64,000 bases of DNA from Coix lacryma-jobi var. lacryma-jobi. Its lineage: Eukaryota > Streptophyta > Magnoliopsida > Poales > Poaceae. The translations under genes and the position numbers were made by a program. The stretch spans positions 45,074,222 through 45,138,221 of the forward strand of contig CM019823.1 in the NCBI GenBank assembly GCA_009763385.1, given 5' to 3'. Below are positions 10,301-20,000 of the stretch, piece by piece (the stretch's first letter is position 1; each line of letters opens with the position of its first letter). The notes beneath the pieces are model-generated. The model was not told the origin of the DNA. It saw nothing but the letters and a program-made list of their open reading frames with translations, and searched no databases.

Positions 10301-11826
10301 GTAGGAAGATGGACGAGAAGTTGAGATTTGCTATTAGGTAAGTTGAGCTTAACTATTCTATTCAGGGTGTCTATTACTGCACCTCTCTGGCTCATCCAGT
10401 TCATACCCAAGATCACATCTATACTTGGATCTTTTAAAATTATCATAGATGTTGGAAATATATATCCACCCAAATCTATGGGTACCTGATGTACCATTTC
10501 CTTAGTACACAGTCGACCCCCTGGTGACTGTATAAAGAACTCAACTTTGGTTTCACCAATAGGTATTTTATGTTTTTCCGCAAATGCTTTATTCATGAAA
10601 GTATGTGATGCACCAGAATCAAAAAGTATAACTGCTGAATGTTGAGCAACAGGGAACATACCAAGCATGACAGGTTCTCCTTCAGGAATGGCTTCAATCT
10701 GAGTATGATAAACCTTGCCTGTCTTTTGAGTACCCTTACTCTTCTGAGTGTTCTGTGCATTCCCCTGGTTCTGGTTCACTTGCAGATTTCCCACTGTTCT
10801 TGGCACATTAGCATTAGGAACATTCTGCTTTGGATATGGACAATCACGAGAGAAATGTCCAGCCTTTCCACAGTTGAAGCAAGGATAAATGGTAGCTTGT
10901 GGCACTGGTGGACGATTGACAACAACATTCGGCTGCCGTTGAACATTGAAAGGCATAACAGGTCTTGTAAAGGTCCTCTGAAAATTCTGCTGCTGAGGTG
11001 GACGATACTGTGGACGATAAGAGGGACGGAACTGCTGAGCTGGATGATACACAAGTCTCTGACGCTTCTTGTTGCCGCCAGATGATCCAGATCCTGACAC
11101 AATTCCCTTCTTCTTTTTGGCCTCTTTATGCTTGCGGTTCTTATCTTCACTGGATATAGCAACATTCACGACTTCATGGTAAGACAGATTACCACAAGTT
11201 GTCATCATAGATTGCAGCTTTGTATTCAACCCTCTCATGAAACATGCCTTCTTCTTGGCATCAGTGTTGACCTGATCAATAGCATACTGCGATAGATGAT
11301 TGAACTTCCCAATGTACTGCATAACTGGTTCATCTCCCTGACGTAGAGCTAAGAACTCTTCAAGCTTCATGTTCATAACCCCATCTGGAATATAATGAGC
11401 TCTGAAAGCTTCCTTGAATTCAACCCAAGTGATTCGGTGTTCGGCTGGTTGTACAGCTAAAAGATTTGCCCACCACACACCTGCGGCTCCTCGAAGTTGC
11501 TGTGCTGCAAAAGCGGGTTTCTGAACCTCAGTGCAGTTGATAAGACTGAACTTTTGTTCCATGGTACGTAGCCAATCATCAGCTTCAAGAGGCTCGTCAG
11601 CTTTGGTGAACACTGGAGGACGAGTATCTGTGAAATCAACATATGTGGCCTCCTCTCTGTGGTTACGACCACGACCATATTGACCAGCATTCTGGTTCTG
11701 AACTAACAGAGTGGTTGTATTGACTAATGCTGCAATCGCTTCAGCCAAGGTAGGTGGAACTGGTGGTGCGTTAGGGATATCATCCCCACCACGAGAAGAA
11801 CTAGCTCCACGAGTATTAACAGGCAT
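7351..11826 (-). CDS. Gag-Pol polyprotein with C-terminal chromodomain, intact
   Basis: A single open frame encodes the capsid and all replication enzymes of the element. An upstream ATG at 11844 gives 1,497 codons. I prefer the start MPVNTRG at 11826, because the earlier Met is Ile in the copy at 44-48.6 kb while this one is kept in all four. Positions below count from 11844. Gag carries a retrotransposon-capsid core (WVEFKEAFRAHYIP, about 139-153), a basic linker, and a CCHC knuckle (C322, C325, H330, C335). Protease has DSGAS (D409). RT spans about 565-760 with the FIDD catalytic pair D723/D724. RNase H has D870 and D975. Integrase has an HHCC finger (about 1078-1120) and D1151, D1212, E1248 with 35 residues between the last two. 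A chromodomain occupies about 1444-1485 (Y1446, W1470, then EATWE). No disruption is seen. Confidence 0.95.
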   Translation of the reverse strand: MPVNTRGASSSRGGDDIPNAPPVPPTLAEAIAALVNTTTLLVQNQNAGQYGRGRNHREEATYVDFTDTRPPVFTKADEPLEADDWLRTMEQKFSLINCTEVQKPAFAAQQLRGAAGVWWANLLAVQPAEHRITWVEFKEAFRAHYIPDGVMNMKLEEFLALRQGDEPVMQYIGKFNHLSQYAIDQVNTDAKKKACFMRGLNTKLQSMMTTCGNLSYHEVVNVAISSEDKNRKHKEAKKKKGIVSGSGSSGGNKKRQRLVYHPAQQFRPSYRPQYRPPQQQNFQRTFTRPVMPFNVQRQPNVVVNRPPVPQATIYPCFNCGKAGHFSRDCPYPKQNVPNANVPRTVGNLQVNQNQGNAQNTQKSKGTQKTGKVYHTQIEAIPEGEPVMLGMFPVAQHSAVILFDSGASHTFMNKAFAEKHKIPIGETKVEFFIQSPGGRLCTKEMVHQVPIDLGGYIFPTSMIILKDPSIDVILGMNWMSQRGAVIDTLNRIVKLNLPNSKSQLLVHLPTLKRAVEQVYATFVKAVKDIPVVCEFPDVFPEDLPGLPPDRNVEFEIELKPGTAPISRRAYRIPPKELAELKTQLQELLDKGFIRPSSSPWGCPTIFVKKKDKTLRLCVDYRPLNEVTIKNKYPLPRIDLLFDQLAGAKVFSKIDLRSGYHQIKIKPQDIPKTAFTTRYGLYEYLVMSFGLTNAPAHFMYLMNSVFMPELDKFVVVFIDDILIYSKTKEEHVEHLRIVLTRLREHQLYAKFSKCEFWIDEVQFLGHVLSAEGVAVDPSKVQEVLDWKSPILVHQVRSFLGLAGYYRRFIPDFSKISKPMTTLLKNDTKFVWSSECEEAFQTLKKLLTTAPVLAQPDIEKSFDVYCDASGKGIGCVLMQEGRVIAYASRQLKQHEEHYPTHDLELAAVVHALKIWRHYLLGNMCHIYTDHKSLKYIFTQSELNMRQRRWLELIKDYDIEVHYHPGKANVVADALSRKSHCNCLKVKSIDLTLCHEFEKLNLEMVSQGNLANIIVQSSIKDQIVAAQKESKGIIHLKKKIQCEQNSDFTIDESGVIWFKNRLVVPKVPELRKQILDEAHATRLSVHPGSNKIYQDLKQRFWWTKMKLEIASYVAKCDICRKVKAVHLRSAGELQPLSIPSGKWDDISMDFIVGLPKTSKGFDSIWVIVDRLTKSAHFIPVKTAYPASSYAKIYVDRIVSLHGVPKTIVSDRGIQFVNVFWRHLHQSLGTKLLHSTAYHPQTGGQTERVNQILEDMLRSCVLSYSEKWDECLPLAEFSYNNSYQESIKMAPFEALYGRRCRTPLNWSEPGEHSLFGVDLVRESEEKVKLIQDNMKKAQSRQKSYADKRRRSLTFKVGDFVYLKVSPMKGVTRFGIKGKLAPRYIGPYQILGRCGKVAYRLDLPSQLSAVHNVFHVSQLKKCLQVPDHVIHMEEIELEPDLTYTEYPVKVLDQKDQVTRRKTVRFYKVQWSQHTEDEATWESEEFLLDSFPEFLSSV

Positions 11827-12050
11827 CTGTTTAAAACAAACCATACCTTAGATAACAGTCATATATAACCATTATACACCATATCATGCATAACATGTTT
11901 CAACTTATTTATCACACAAGTCCGCCCTAGGGCAGGACTACTGAAAACACTATCTTACATAGCTGATCATATAAGAAAAGGTTTTCTGACTAACTAAGTT
12001 ACAAAGTCAGGAAAGATCACGCTATGATACATCTCATGTTTCTGGTTTTA

Positions 12051-12593
12051 TTACTCTTCTTCAGAGACAAGCTCATACTCCACAGGCTCTACTTCTTCAT
12101 CTTCTTCTTCCTCTTCTTCTTCTTCTTCTGCTTCCTCATTTTCAGTAGTTGGTGGCGTAGCAGGTTCTGGCTGTAAGCGTGCTGTCAACTCCTCCACGTA
12201 CCTGTGTAACTCAACATGATGTGCTTCCATAAGGTTTTGATTATCTCTCATGACATCAACTCGGGCTCGTGCCCGATTCCTCTGCTCGACAGCCTTCCTC
12301 CACTTACACTCATACTCCTGGTGCTGCTCATGATGATACTGCAACTGTTCATTTAGCTCTTCTCTCTCTCTAGAACCTCTCATCCTTTCACCATTTGCTC
12401 TTGCCAACTCCATGTATAAGCGGTCCACTTCCGCCTGAAGTTGTGATGTAGCGCTGTTGCTACTTGCACCTTCTTCATAAGTAACCTCGGGTTGGTTACT
12501 TCCTACACTTTCATCCTCTCTTGGGGCAAGAACATGCCGAGGAACACCACGTGGTCCGGTACACTTGCGTGCAGTCTGCTTGGTATGGGCCAT
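12051..12593 (-). CDS. Upstream ORF of element 1: histone H3 tail-like N-terminus, coiled coil, acidic tail
   Basis: A 180-codon ORF between the PBS leader and gag, on the same strand in a different frame from gag-pol, with 206 bp between them. Residues 2-13 (AHTKQTARKCTG) match mature H3 residues 1-12 except R2 to H and S10 to C; similarity fades but continues to about residue 25 (PR, LA shared). H3 K4 and K9 are kept; K14, K18 and K23 are not. Residues about 50-141 are rich in E, Q, R and L in heptad-like order and look like a long coiled coil. Residues 151-180 are almost all acidic. No histone fold follows, so it is not a histone gene. The start is fixed by conservation of this Met in all four copies. 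A role as chromatin mimic or Gag/integrase partner is inference; the family is not one I can name. Confidence 0.8.
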   Translation of the reverse strand: MAHTKQTARKCTGPRGVPRHVLAPREDESVGSNQPEVTYEEGASSNSATSQLQAEVDRLYMELARANGERMRGSREREELNEQLQYHHEQHQEYECKWRKAVEQRNRARARVDVMRDNQNLMEAHHVELHRYVEELTARLQPEPATPPTTENEEAEEEEEEEEEDEEVEPVEYELVSEEE

Positions 12594-13064
12594 CAGCTAA
12601 AATATATTTTGAATTTTAGAACTATATAAGTTCCAGGATTAAGAAACAGAGTTTTTTTTAGAATTAAACAACATACTAACTATACTCTTACTTAGATAAA
12701 CCTTTAAGAGGGAAAGTTAATTACAGGTTGATAATCATGATGCATGAACGAACTTAGGAACCAAAACATTAAACAAACAATTAATCACATAAACTAGCCA
12801 CTCAACATATAAGTGGATAAATTTTCCTTTTATAAATAGGGCAATATAATAAACATTGTTCCTTAGATTATACATATCACCATAGCTATACTAAAAACAT
12901 ATTCCTTTGAATTAAAAATTAGGTCTAAAGAAAGAATTAGGGCAAGTCAGAAGCATAAGAAAAGTCTAGAAGCAACTTGGACTCAAATTACTTCAAAATT
13001 TAGTTTGACTCAAAACTTTTGAAGTTTTCAAAAATGAATACTGTTATACTTTCTAAAGGAATAA
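12594..13064 (-). other. Untranslated leader of element 1 between PBS and upstream ORF
   Basis: About 470 bp of AT-rich non-coding sequence. The one notable site is a palindrome at 12619-12633 (GAACT-ATATA-AGTTC), about 26 bp before the upstream-ORF ATG. It is kept at 22364-22378 and 61444-61458, and as GAAC-TATATAT-GTTC at 49328-49342. Confidence 0.55.
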
Positions 13065-13076
13065 GCTCTGATACCA
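13065..13076 (-). other. Primer binding site of element 1 (initiator tRNA-Met)
   Basis: On the minus strand this is TGGTATCAGAGC, complementary to the 3' end of plant initiator tRNA-Met, three bases inside the 5' LTR. It fixes the element's orientation. Confidence 0.9.
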
Positions 13077-15521
13077 GTCTGTGGCAGAACCGCCTAAGTT
13101 AAGTGGCCCACATGCACCCATCATTGTCTCAAAGACCTTTGATCGGCATGCATGAGTTCCAAATGACTTAAGGGATCTGTCGGGTGTCCTCGGGAAACCC
13201 GAATCATCCACGTTTATCTTTCTTCCAGGATATTCCTTTGTCCAGCATCACAGTATTACAACAGTTTTATAGATACGAGAATATCAGAGTAAAGCGGAAA
13301 GATTATACAATATAGATTAAAACTTAAGTGTTAAGTTTACAAACCATAGGTTCTTAATATTACATAAAAGTTCGGAACTTTATATTATACATAAACCATC
13401 ACTGAAGCACTTGCCCAAGGTTACTCATCAAGATCATCATCACTCTCCTCCACGAGAGTGAAGAAACACTGGCCATCAAAGGGATGGTCGACTGACTCAC
13501 CTGCAACAAGGGTTAACAAACCCTGAGTACACAAGTACTCAATAAGACTTAACCGACTAGAAAAGAGAAGACTCAGGTATGCTGGCTAAAGGGATTCAAG
13601 GTAAGGCTTTAGCAAGAACAAAGCTTTTTCTTTTGCATAAAAGCTTACTAGAGTAACTCCTATATCCAAAATTTTATTCAAGATTCATATTCAAGATTTC
13701 CTAAGGATTTTTCAAACATTTAAAACATATCTCTGGTCAAAATCCTTTTCTCAAGATTCATTCTTTACTACGGTGCAGGTCAGTGGATTGAGGCTCCATA
13801 TCCGAGGAAACACGGCGATTCGAATCGATTATACCCAGCTGGGGATTCAGTACCACACGATATATGTAGAATTTAATCTTGCATATATCAACCATCACTA
13901 TAGATCCTCCTATACAAGAACGGGTCCAGCGTCACCCGAGAGTACAGTACACCTCGAACCCGACTATCTCATAGCCCCGAGGGTACACGCTACTCCCGCC
14001 ATCTCTCCACTCCCAGTACGCGGTTATCCGTTCTCAGTATTGGAATAGCTATAGACTAGGCTTACCATTGTATGTGGGCTGTATTCAAAAGTCTCAATCT
14101 AGCAGGCCAACAACGGTAAGGTCCTATGTAGAATAGCGTTACATCAAGACTCCTCTCTTGATGTAAGCTACCATAGAGATTATACCAACATCAAAAATAT
14201 AACCACATTGTCGGGAAGTGTGAGAAAACAAGTCTAAGCATTTCTACTGTTTGTGTAAAACAGGGATCAGGGTTTGGTATAACAACAAGGTAAATCATGC
14301 ATCAACAGGTTTAAAACATTTATTTGATAAACAGCTAATGCATCAGGTTATAAAGAAAAGTGTAATTGTGAAATCCAAGGGATTGGTTCAAATGCACCGG
14401 GGCTTGCCTTGAGAAACAGCGAAGTCCGGCAACTCAGACGAGACGGGAAGATCTACACCCTCAGAAGAAATCCACTGAGAAGCAAGCTCTTCCGGAACGG
14501 AGTCTACACGAATAAATGCATATGCATGATCAATGAGATGCTTTGACATGAACATGGTAAAGATGGAAATTTTCCAAGCTATAAACAGTTACTTGAGTAC
14601 AACTTTCCTTCATGAAAAGGAAAGAAACTAACTTGATTAATAAATCTTTAAAACTACTAAGCATCTCTTATCATTATCATAAAGCAAGACTACATAATTA
14701 ATAAATGACATAGAACTATGAACATATAGAAAACCTTAACCAGGGAGCATTTCATGCTAGATTCCCATTGGTTGTCAAACAAATCCAAAATCACAAAAAC
14801 CTAAATGATTATTCTTTTCTATTTATTTTTATAAGCCTATAAATAGCTTTTACTTATAAAACAATTATATTAATTCAAACAGAGATGAAATTAAACATAA
14901 AGGTAGACATGACCAAAATAAACTTGTATTTCAAATTTCATGATTTTTGGACAAACACAGAAAATTACATAAAATCATCAAAGTTGCATTTATTAATTAA
15001 ATCATGGATTTAAATGACCATATCAAAAATACTCTAAACACAAGTTTCATAATTTTTATATTAGCACAGACACATTAAGATCATCCATGTCAAATTTCAT
15101 AATTTACAGAGCTATAGAAAAATTATAGCAAAAATAACAAAACAAGCTATTGCTCACTTAAACAGAAAAAGAAAAACATCAAACTAGCCCAACTGGGCTT
15201 GCGGCCCAGCCCAGCGCGACCTGGCGCAAGCGAAAAGCCGGCCCAGTCTGCTTCCGCCCGCACGCGCTGCACACTTTGCAGAAAAGCCCTTTGGCTTTGA
15301 GGAAACTAACCCGCAGTCCAGCGCACTATTCACATGAGTCTATGACTTTGCAACTAACACCCTGGGAAAACTCGACTTTACAACTGAGAGGTCCACGACC
15401 ATGGCCGACGCGCACGGCGGCGCACAGAGCGGCGGCACTCCTTACGCCGGCCAACTCCGGCCGTAAGAGACTAAACTAAGGCGAGCATCAGCACCGACAA
15501 GCCAAACGCGGCCGAAAGAGC

Positions 15522-15534
15522 CCCTAAACCCTAA
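15522..15534. promoter_or_regulatory. Telo-box in LTR2
   Basis: CCCTAAACCCTAA, the same motif and position as in LTR1. In this 5' LTR it falls in the predicted transcribed leader, about 440 bp downstream of the predicted minus-strand start. Confidence 0.45.
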
Positions 15535-15649
15535 CTCTACTGCTCCGGCGAGGTCTGGCCACGCACGGCGGCGAACCGAACCGTGGCGGAACTGTTCCGG
15601 CGAACTCAGGCCGATAGCAGTAGAACGGAGGGGCTAGGAAGATCCAGTA

Positions 15650-15656
15650 GCTCACC
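15650..15656 (-). promoter_or_regulatory. Candidate 5' splice site in the LTR2 leader
   Basis: Minus strand reads TTCAGG then GTGAGC, close to a plant donor. A 60-codon frame opening at 15834 runs to this point and meets a stop made by the TGA of the donor itself. The donor string is kept in LTR1, LTR3, LTR4 and LTR6. No acceptor has been shown. Confidence 0.2.
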
Positions 15657-15995
15657 CTGAAGACGATGGTGCGGATGGTTTGGATGGAGCAAGCTCGGAA
15701 GATAGACGACCACAGTGCAGCGACGATCGGCGGAGAACTCCGGTGAAGATGGCGCTGTTCCGACGAGACCTGGGCATTAGATATGGAATCATCAAGCCGA
15801 TGAGTTCACAGGGATCACGGTGAAGCAATAACACAAGAGAAAGTGGTCGAACAGATGCTCGGTTGAGCTGACCACTGCAGACCCGAGCTCGGCGGCGATT
15901 TCAAGACCGGCGGAGAGGATTCCGGCGAGTGCGAGCTCTCTGAGGTGTTAGAGATGAAGAGGTAAAGTCCGGGAGGTGCGCAAGGTAACAAGGTA

Positions 15996-16002
15996 CTTAT
16001 AG
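15996..16002 (-). promoter_or_regulatory. Candidate TATA box in the 5' LTR of element 1
   Basis: CTATAAG on the minus strand, at the upstream edge of the GC-rich leader. Transcription would start near 15965-15975 and run leftward through the leader into the upstream ORF and gag-pol. Placement is inferred from motif and conservation only. Confidence 0.4.
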
Positions 16003-16960
16003 GTACGGTGAATTGGGATGAGATCAAGCAGAGACGGTCAATTTTGGATTGGGATCAAGATGGTGCCCGTCGGTGCACCGGTGGCAAACGGCGACGGCGA
16101 GCGCAGGAGAAGGTGCCACGACGCGAGAGAGCTGGCCAGAAGGTGCGCAACCTCGCCACGGTCACGGTCGTGTGCGGATTCGGGAGAGATCGGCGTCCAC
16201 GCGTGCGCTCGGGTGATCAACAGATCACTCCCTCTCCCTGCCGCCATGAACAGGGACAAGAACATATCCTCTCCCTTTCCCTTTCTACCCTTCTCTAATT
16301 TAAAATTACTTTAAAATTTTGAATAGAAGTTGAAAATATTCCAAAATATCAAATGCTCAGAATTTCAAACTGAACATCTTTTATTTTTGCAACACACCCA
16401 AATTTGACTTGCATTTTGAATTTGAGTTGAATTTGCAAAAGGGATAAGAAGGGACAAAATAGAACTTTCACAATACTTTTGATTTTGCATGAACACTTGA
16501 AAAACTTTACACATCAAAGTTGTTCCTTAACAGAAATAGAACAACTTTGCTTTTTGAAACATACCCAAATTCTTTCTAGATTTTAATTTATAGAAAAGGG
16601 AACAAAATAGGATTTTGGATTATTTAAACTATTAAAATGAATTTCAACCAAAATCTGCTCTATACCCCATTGATGACTTGAATCAAAGTCCAAATACACC
16701 CTTGAGATATAAAACAAAGTTTGATCCAAAATTCACTGCCATATAAGAAATTACCTTAATATCCCTTATACACAAACAAACACTAACTAATATTATGAAA
16801 GCATAAAGTAGAGATCAACTTAAACACTCTTTATCAACTAAGCATAACATCAAATGATAAACTTGTTTTAGTGAATGCAATACCAGGTTATCACTCAAAT
16901 GAAATGCCAATGCATATGATGACATGTCAGGTTTTAGTTGCTTAACACAGGAGTGTTACA

Positions 16961-16973
16961 GCTCCTTCCCCCT
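16961..16973 (-). other. Polypurine tract of internal region 2
   Basis: AGGGGGAAGGAGC on the minus strand, directly beside LTR2, identical to the tract in element 1. It is followed at 16979-16997 by the conserved 8-bp hairpin. Confidence 0.8.
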
Positions 16974-17099
16974 AAAAGAAATCTCGTCCCGAGATTTAAC
17001 CTGAAGGCTAACTAATGGAAAAAGAAATGTGTCAAGCACTTTTATTATTAACTATTACATAGAGCAGGGGATAGGTCATTATACCGTGACTTACAAAAA

Positions 17100-20000
17100 C
17101 TAGACAGAAGATAGAAACTCAGGAAAACTATCTAAGAGAAACTCTTCTGACTCCCACGTGGCTTCATCTTCTGTATGCTGACTCCATTGAACCTTGTAAA
17201 ACCTAACAGTCTTTCTTCGAGTGACTCGATCTTTCTGGTCAAGAACCTTGACAGGATACTCTGTGTATGTTAGATCAGGTTCTAACTCAATTTCTTCCAT
17301 ATGAATGACATGATCAGGCACTTGAAGACATTTCTTTAACTGAGAAACGTGGAACACATTGTGAACTGCTGACAAATGTGATGGCAAATCAAGACGATAT
17401 GCCACTTTTCCACATCTTCCAAGAATCTGATATGGACCTATATATCGAGGTGCTAACTTTCCTTTGATTCCAAAACGAGTGACTCCTTTCATTGGTGATA
17501 CTTTAAGATAGACAAAATCTCCAACCTTAAAAGTAAGAGACCGACGTCTCTTATCAGCATAACTCTTTTGCCTGGATTGTGCTTTCTTCATGTTATCCTG
17601 AATTAACTTGACTTTTTCTTCAGATTCTCTGACTAAGTCAACTCCAAACAAACTATGCTCTCCAGGTTCCGACCAATTCAAAGGTGTTCTACACCTTCTG
17701 CCATACAAAGCTTCAAATGGTGCCATCTTAATACTTTCTTGATAACTGTTGTTATAAGAGAATTCTGCTAATGGTAAACATTCATCCCATTTCTCTGAGT
17801 AACTAAGCACACAAGATCTTAACATATCTTCTAAAATCTGATTAACTCTTTCAGTTTGACCCCCTATCTGCGGATGGTAAGCTGTGCTATGTAGAAGTTT
17901 AGTGCCCAAGGATTGATGTAAACGTCTCCAGAAAACATTAACAAACTGTGTTCCCCTATCTGACACAATAGTCTTTGGAACACCATGCAAACTCACAATT
18001 CTGTCAACATAAATCTTGGCATAGCTAGATGCAGGATACGCGGTCTTAACTGGTATGAAATGTGCTGATTTGGTCAGACGATCAACAATAACCCATATGG
18101 AATCAAATCCTTTTGAGGTCTTTGGTAAACCCACTATAAAATCCATGCTAATGTCATCCCATTTCCCAGATGGAATCGACAAAGGTTGTAACTCTCCAGC
18201 TGACCTAAGATGAACTTGCCTTCACTTTTCGACAAATGTCACATCTGGCTACATAACTGGCAATCTCAAGTTTCATCTTAGTCCACCAGAATCTTTGTTT
18301 CAGATCCTGATACATTTTGTTGCTGCCTGGATGTACTGATAATCTGGTTGCATGTGCTTCATCAAGTATCTGTTTTCTGAGCTCAGGAACCTTCGGAACT
18401 ACTAACCGATTCTTGAACCAAATTACTCCGGATTCATCTATAGTGAAATCAGAATTTTGCTCACACTGAATCTTCTTTTTCAGATAGATTATACCCTTGC
18501 TTTCTTTCTGAGCTGCAACGATCTGATCTTTTATAGACGACTGAACTATTATATTTGCAAGATTTCCTTGTGAAACCATCTCAAGATTTAATTTCTCAAA
18601 CTCATGACACAAAGTAAGATCTATTGACTTGACTTTCAAACAATTGCAATAACTCTTTCGACTGAGTGCATCTGCTACTACATTAGCTTTGCCTGGATGA
18701 TAGTGTACCTCAATATCATAATCTTTTATCAATTCTAACCATCTCCTCTGTCGCATATTCAACTCTGACTGAGTAAAAATATATTTCAAGCTCTTATGAT
18801 CAGTGTATATGTGACACATGTTTCCCAACAGATAATGTCGCCAAATCTTCAGAGCATGAACTACAGCTGCCAATTCTAAGTCATGTGTAGGATAATGCTC
18901 TTCATGATGTTTAAGTTGTCGTGACGCATAAGCAATAACTCTACCTTCTTGCATCAGTACACACCCAATTCCCTTGCCTGAGGCATCACAATAGACATCA
19001 AAGGATTTCTCAATGTCTGGTTGGGCTAACACTGGGGCAGTTGTCAACAACTTTTTCAGAGTTTGAAAAGCTTCTTCACATTCAGATGACCACACAAACT
19101 TAGTGTCATTCTTCAATAATGTTGTCATTGGTTTAGAGATCTTGGAGAAGTCAGGGATAAATCTTACGATAATACCCTGCTAATCCTAAGAAACTCCGAA
19201 CTTGATGCACTGAAATTGGTGACTTCCAGTCAAGAACTTCTTGAACTTTGCTTGGATCCACTGCAACACCTTCTGATGATAGGATATGACCCAAAAACTG
19301 AACTTCATCTATCCAGAACTCACACTTACTAAACTTAGCATATAACTGATGTTCTCTCAGACGAGTCAACACTATTCTGAGATGTTCTGCATGTTCTTCT
19401 TTGGTTTTGGAATAGATGAGAATGTCATCAATAAACACAACCACGAACTTATCCAGTTCTGGCATAAACACTGAGTTCATCAAGTACATGAAATGTGCTG
19501 GGGCATTAGTCAGACCAAAGGACATGACTAGATATTCATACAGACCATATCTGGTAGTGAATGCTGTTTTAGGTATATCTGTGGCTTAATCTTGATCTGA
19601 TGATACCCTGATCTCAAATCTATCTTCGAGAATACTTTTGCACCGGCAAGTTGATCAAAGAGTAGATCAATGCGAGGCAAAGGATACTTGTTCTTGATTG
19701 TTACTTCATTCAAAGGACGATAGTCAACACATAACCTCAAAGTTTTATCCTTTTTCTTCACAAAGATTGCTGGGCAACCCCATGGTGATGAACTAGGTCG
19801 AATGAACCTTTATCTAGCAATTCTTGCAACTGAGGTTTTCAATTCTGCTAACTCTTTTGGTGGCATTCTATAGGCTCTTCTGGATATAGGTGCTGTTCCT
19901 GGTTTGAGTTCTATTTCAAACTCCACATTACGATCAGGTGGCAGACCAGGTAAATCTTCCGGAAAAACATCTGGAAACTCACAGACTACTGGAATGTCCT

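Larger units (their letters stand above)
3331..16960 (-). mobile_element. Ty3/gypsy chromovirus (Tekay/Del-like), element 1, structurally complete
   Basis: On the minus strand the order is 5' LTR (13080-16960), PBS (13065-13076), leader, upstream ORF with H3-like tail (12593-12051), gag-pol (11826-7351), PPT (7224-7212) and 3' LTR (3331-7211), 13.6 kb in all. Pol order is protease, RT, RNase H, integrase, which defines Ty3/gypsy. The C-terminal chromodomain, single gag-pol frame and very long LTRs point to Tekay/Del. Both LTRs are 3,881 bp and differ at about a dozen places by eye, so the copy is young. The expected 5-bp target duplication cannot be shown, because the right flank (16961 onward) is the internal region of another copy sharing LTR2. 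It is the only element here whose gag-pol and upstream ORF are both open. Confidence 0.85.
13080..16960 (-). repeat. LTR2: 5' LTR of element 1, also 3' LTR of the adjoining copy
   Basis: Same length (3,881 bp) and nearly the same sequence as LTR1. Differences include A/G at the ACTATCTC site, C/T in GTAATTG, and a few one-base indels in homopolymers in the U3 part. Its left side adjoins a PBS and its right side adjoins a PPT, so it serves two internal regions at once. For element 1 it is the promoter-bearing LTR. Confidence 0.9.

Noticed and set aside
9665..11085. Plus-strand frames inside gag-pol (61 and 148 codons)
   Set aside because: Antisense shadows of the RT and Gag coding strand, repeated in the other copies for that reason only.
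12051..12593. A true histone H3 gene or retrocopy
   Set aside because: Similarity stops at about residue 25; the remainder is coiled coil and acidic tail with no histone fold, and the ORF recurs at the same place in four retrotransposon copies.
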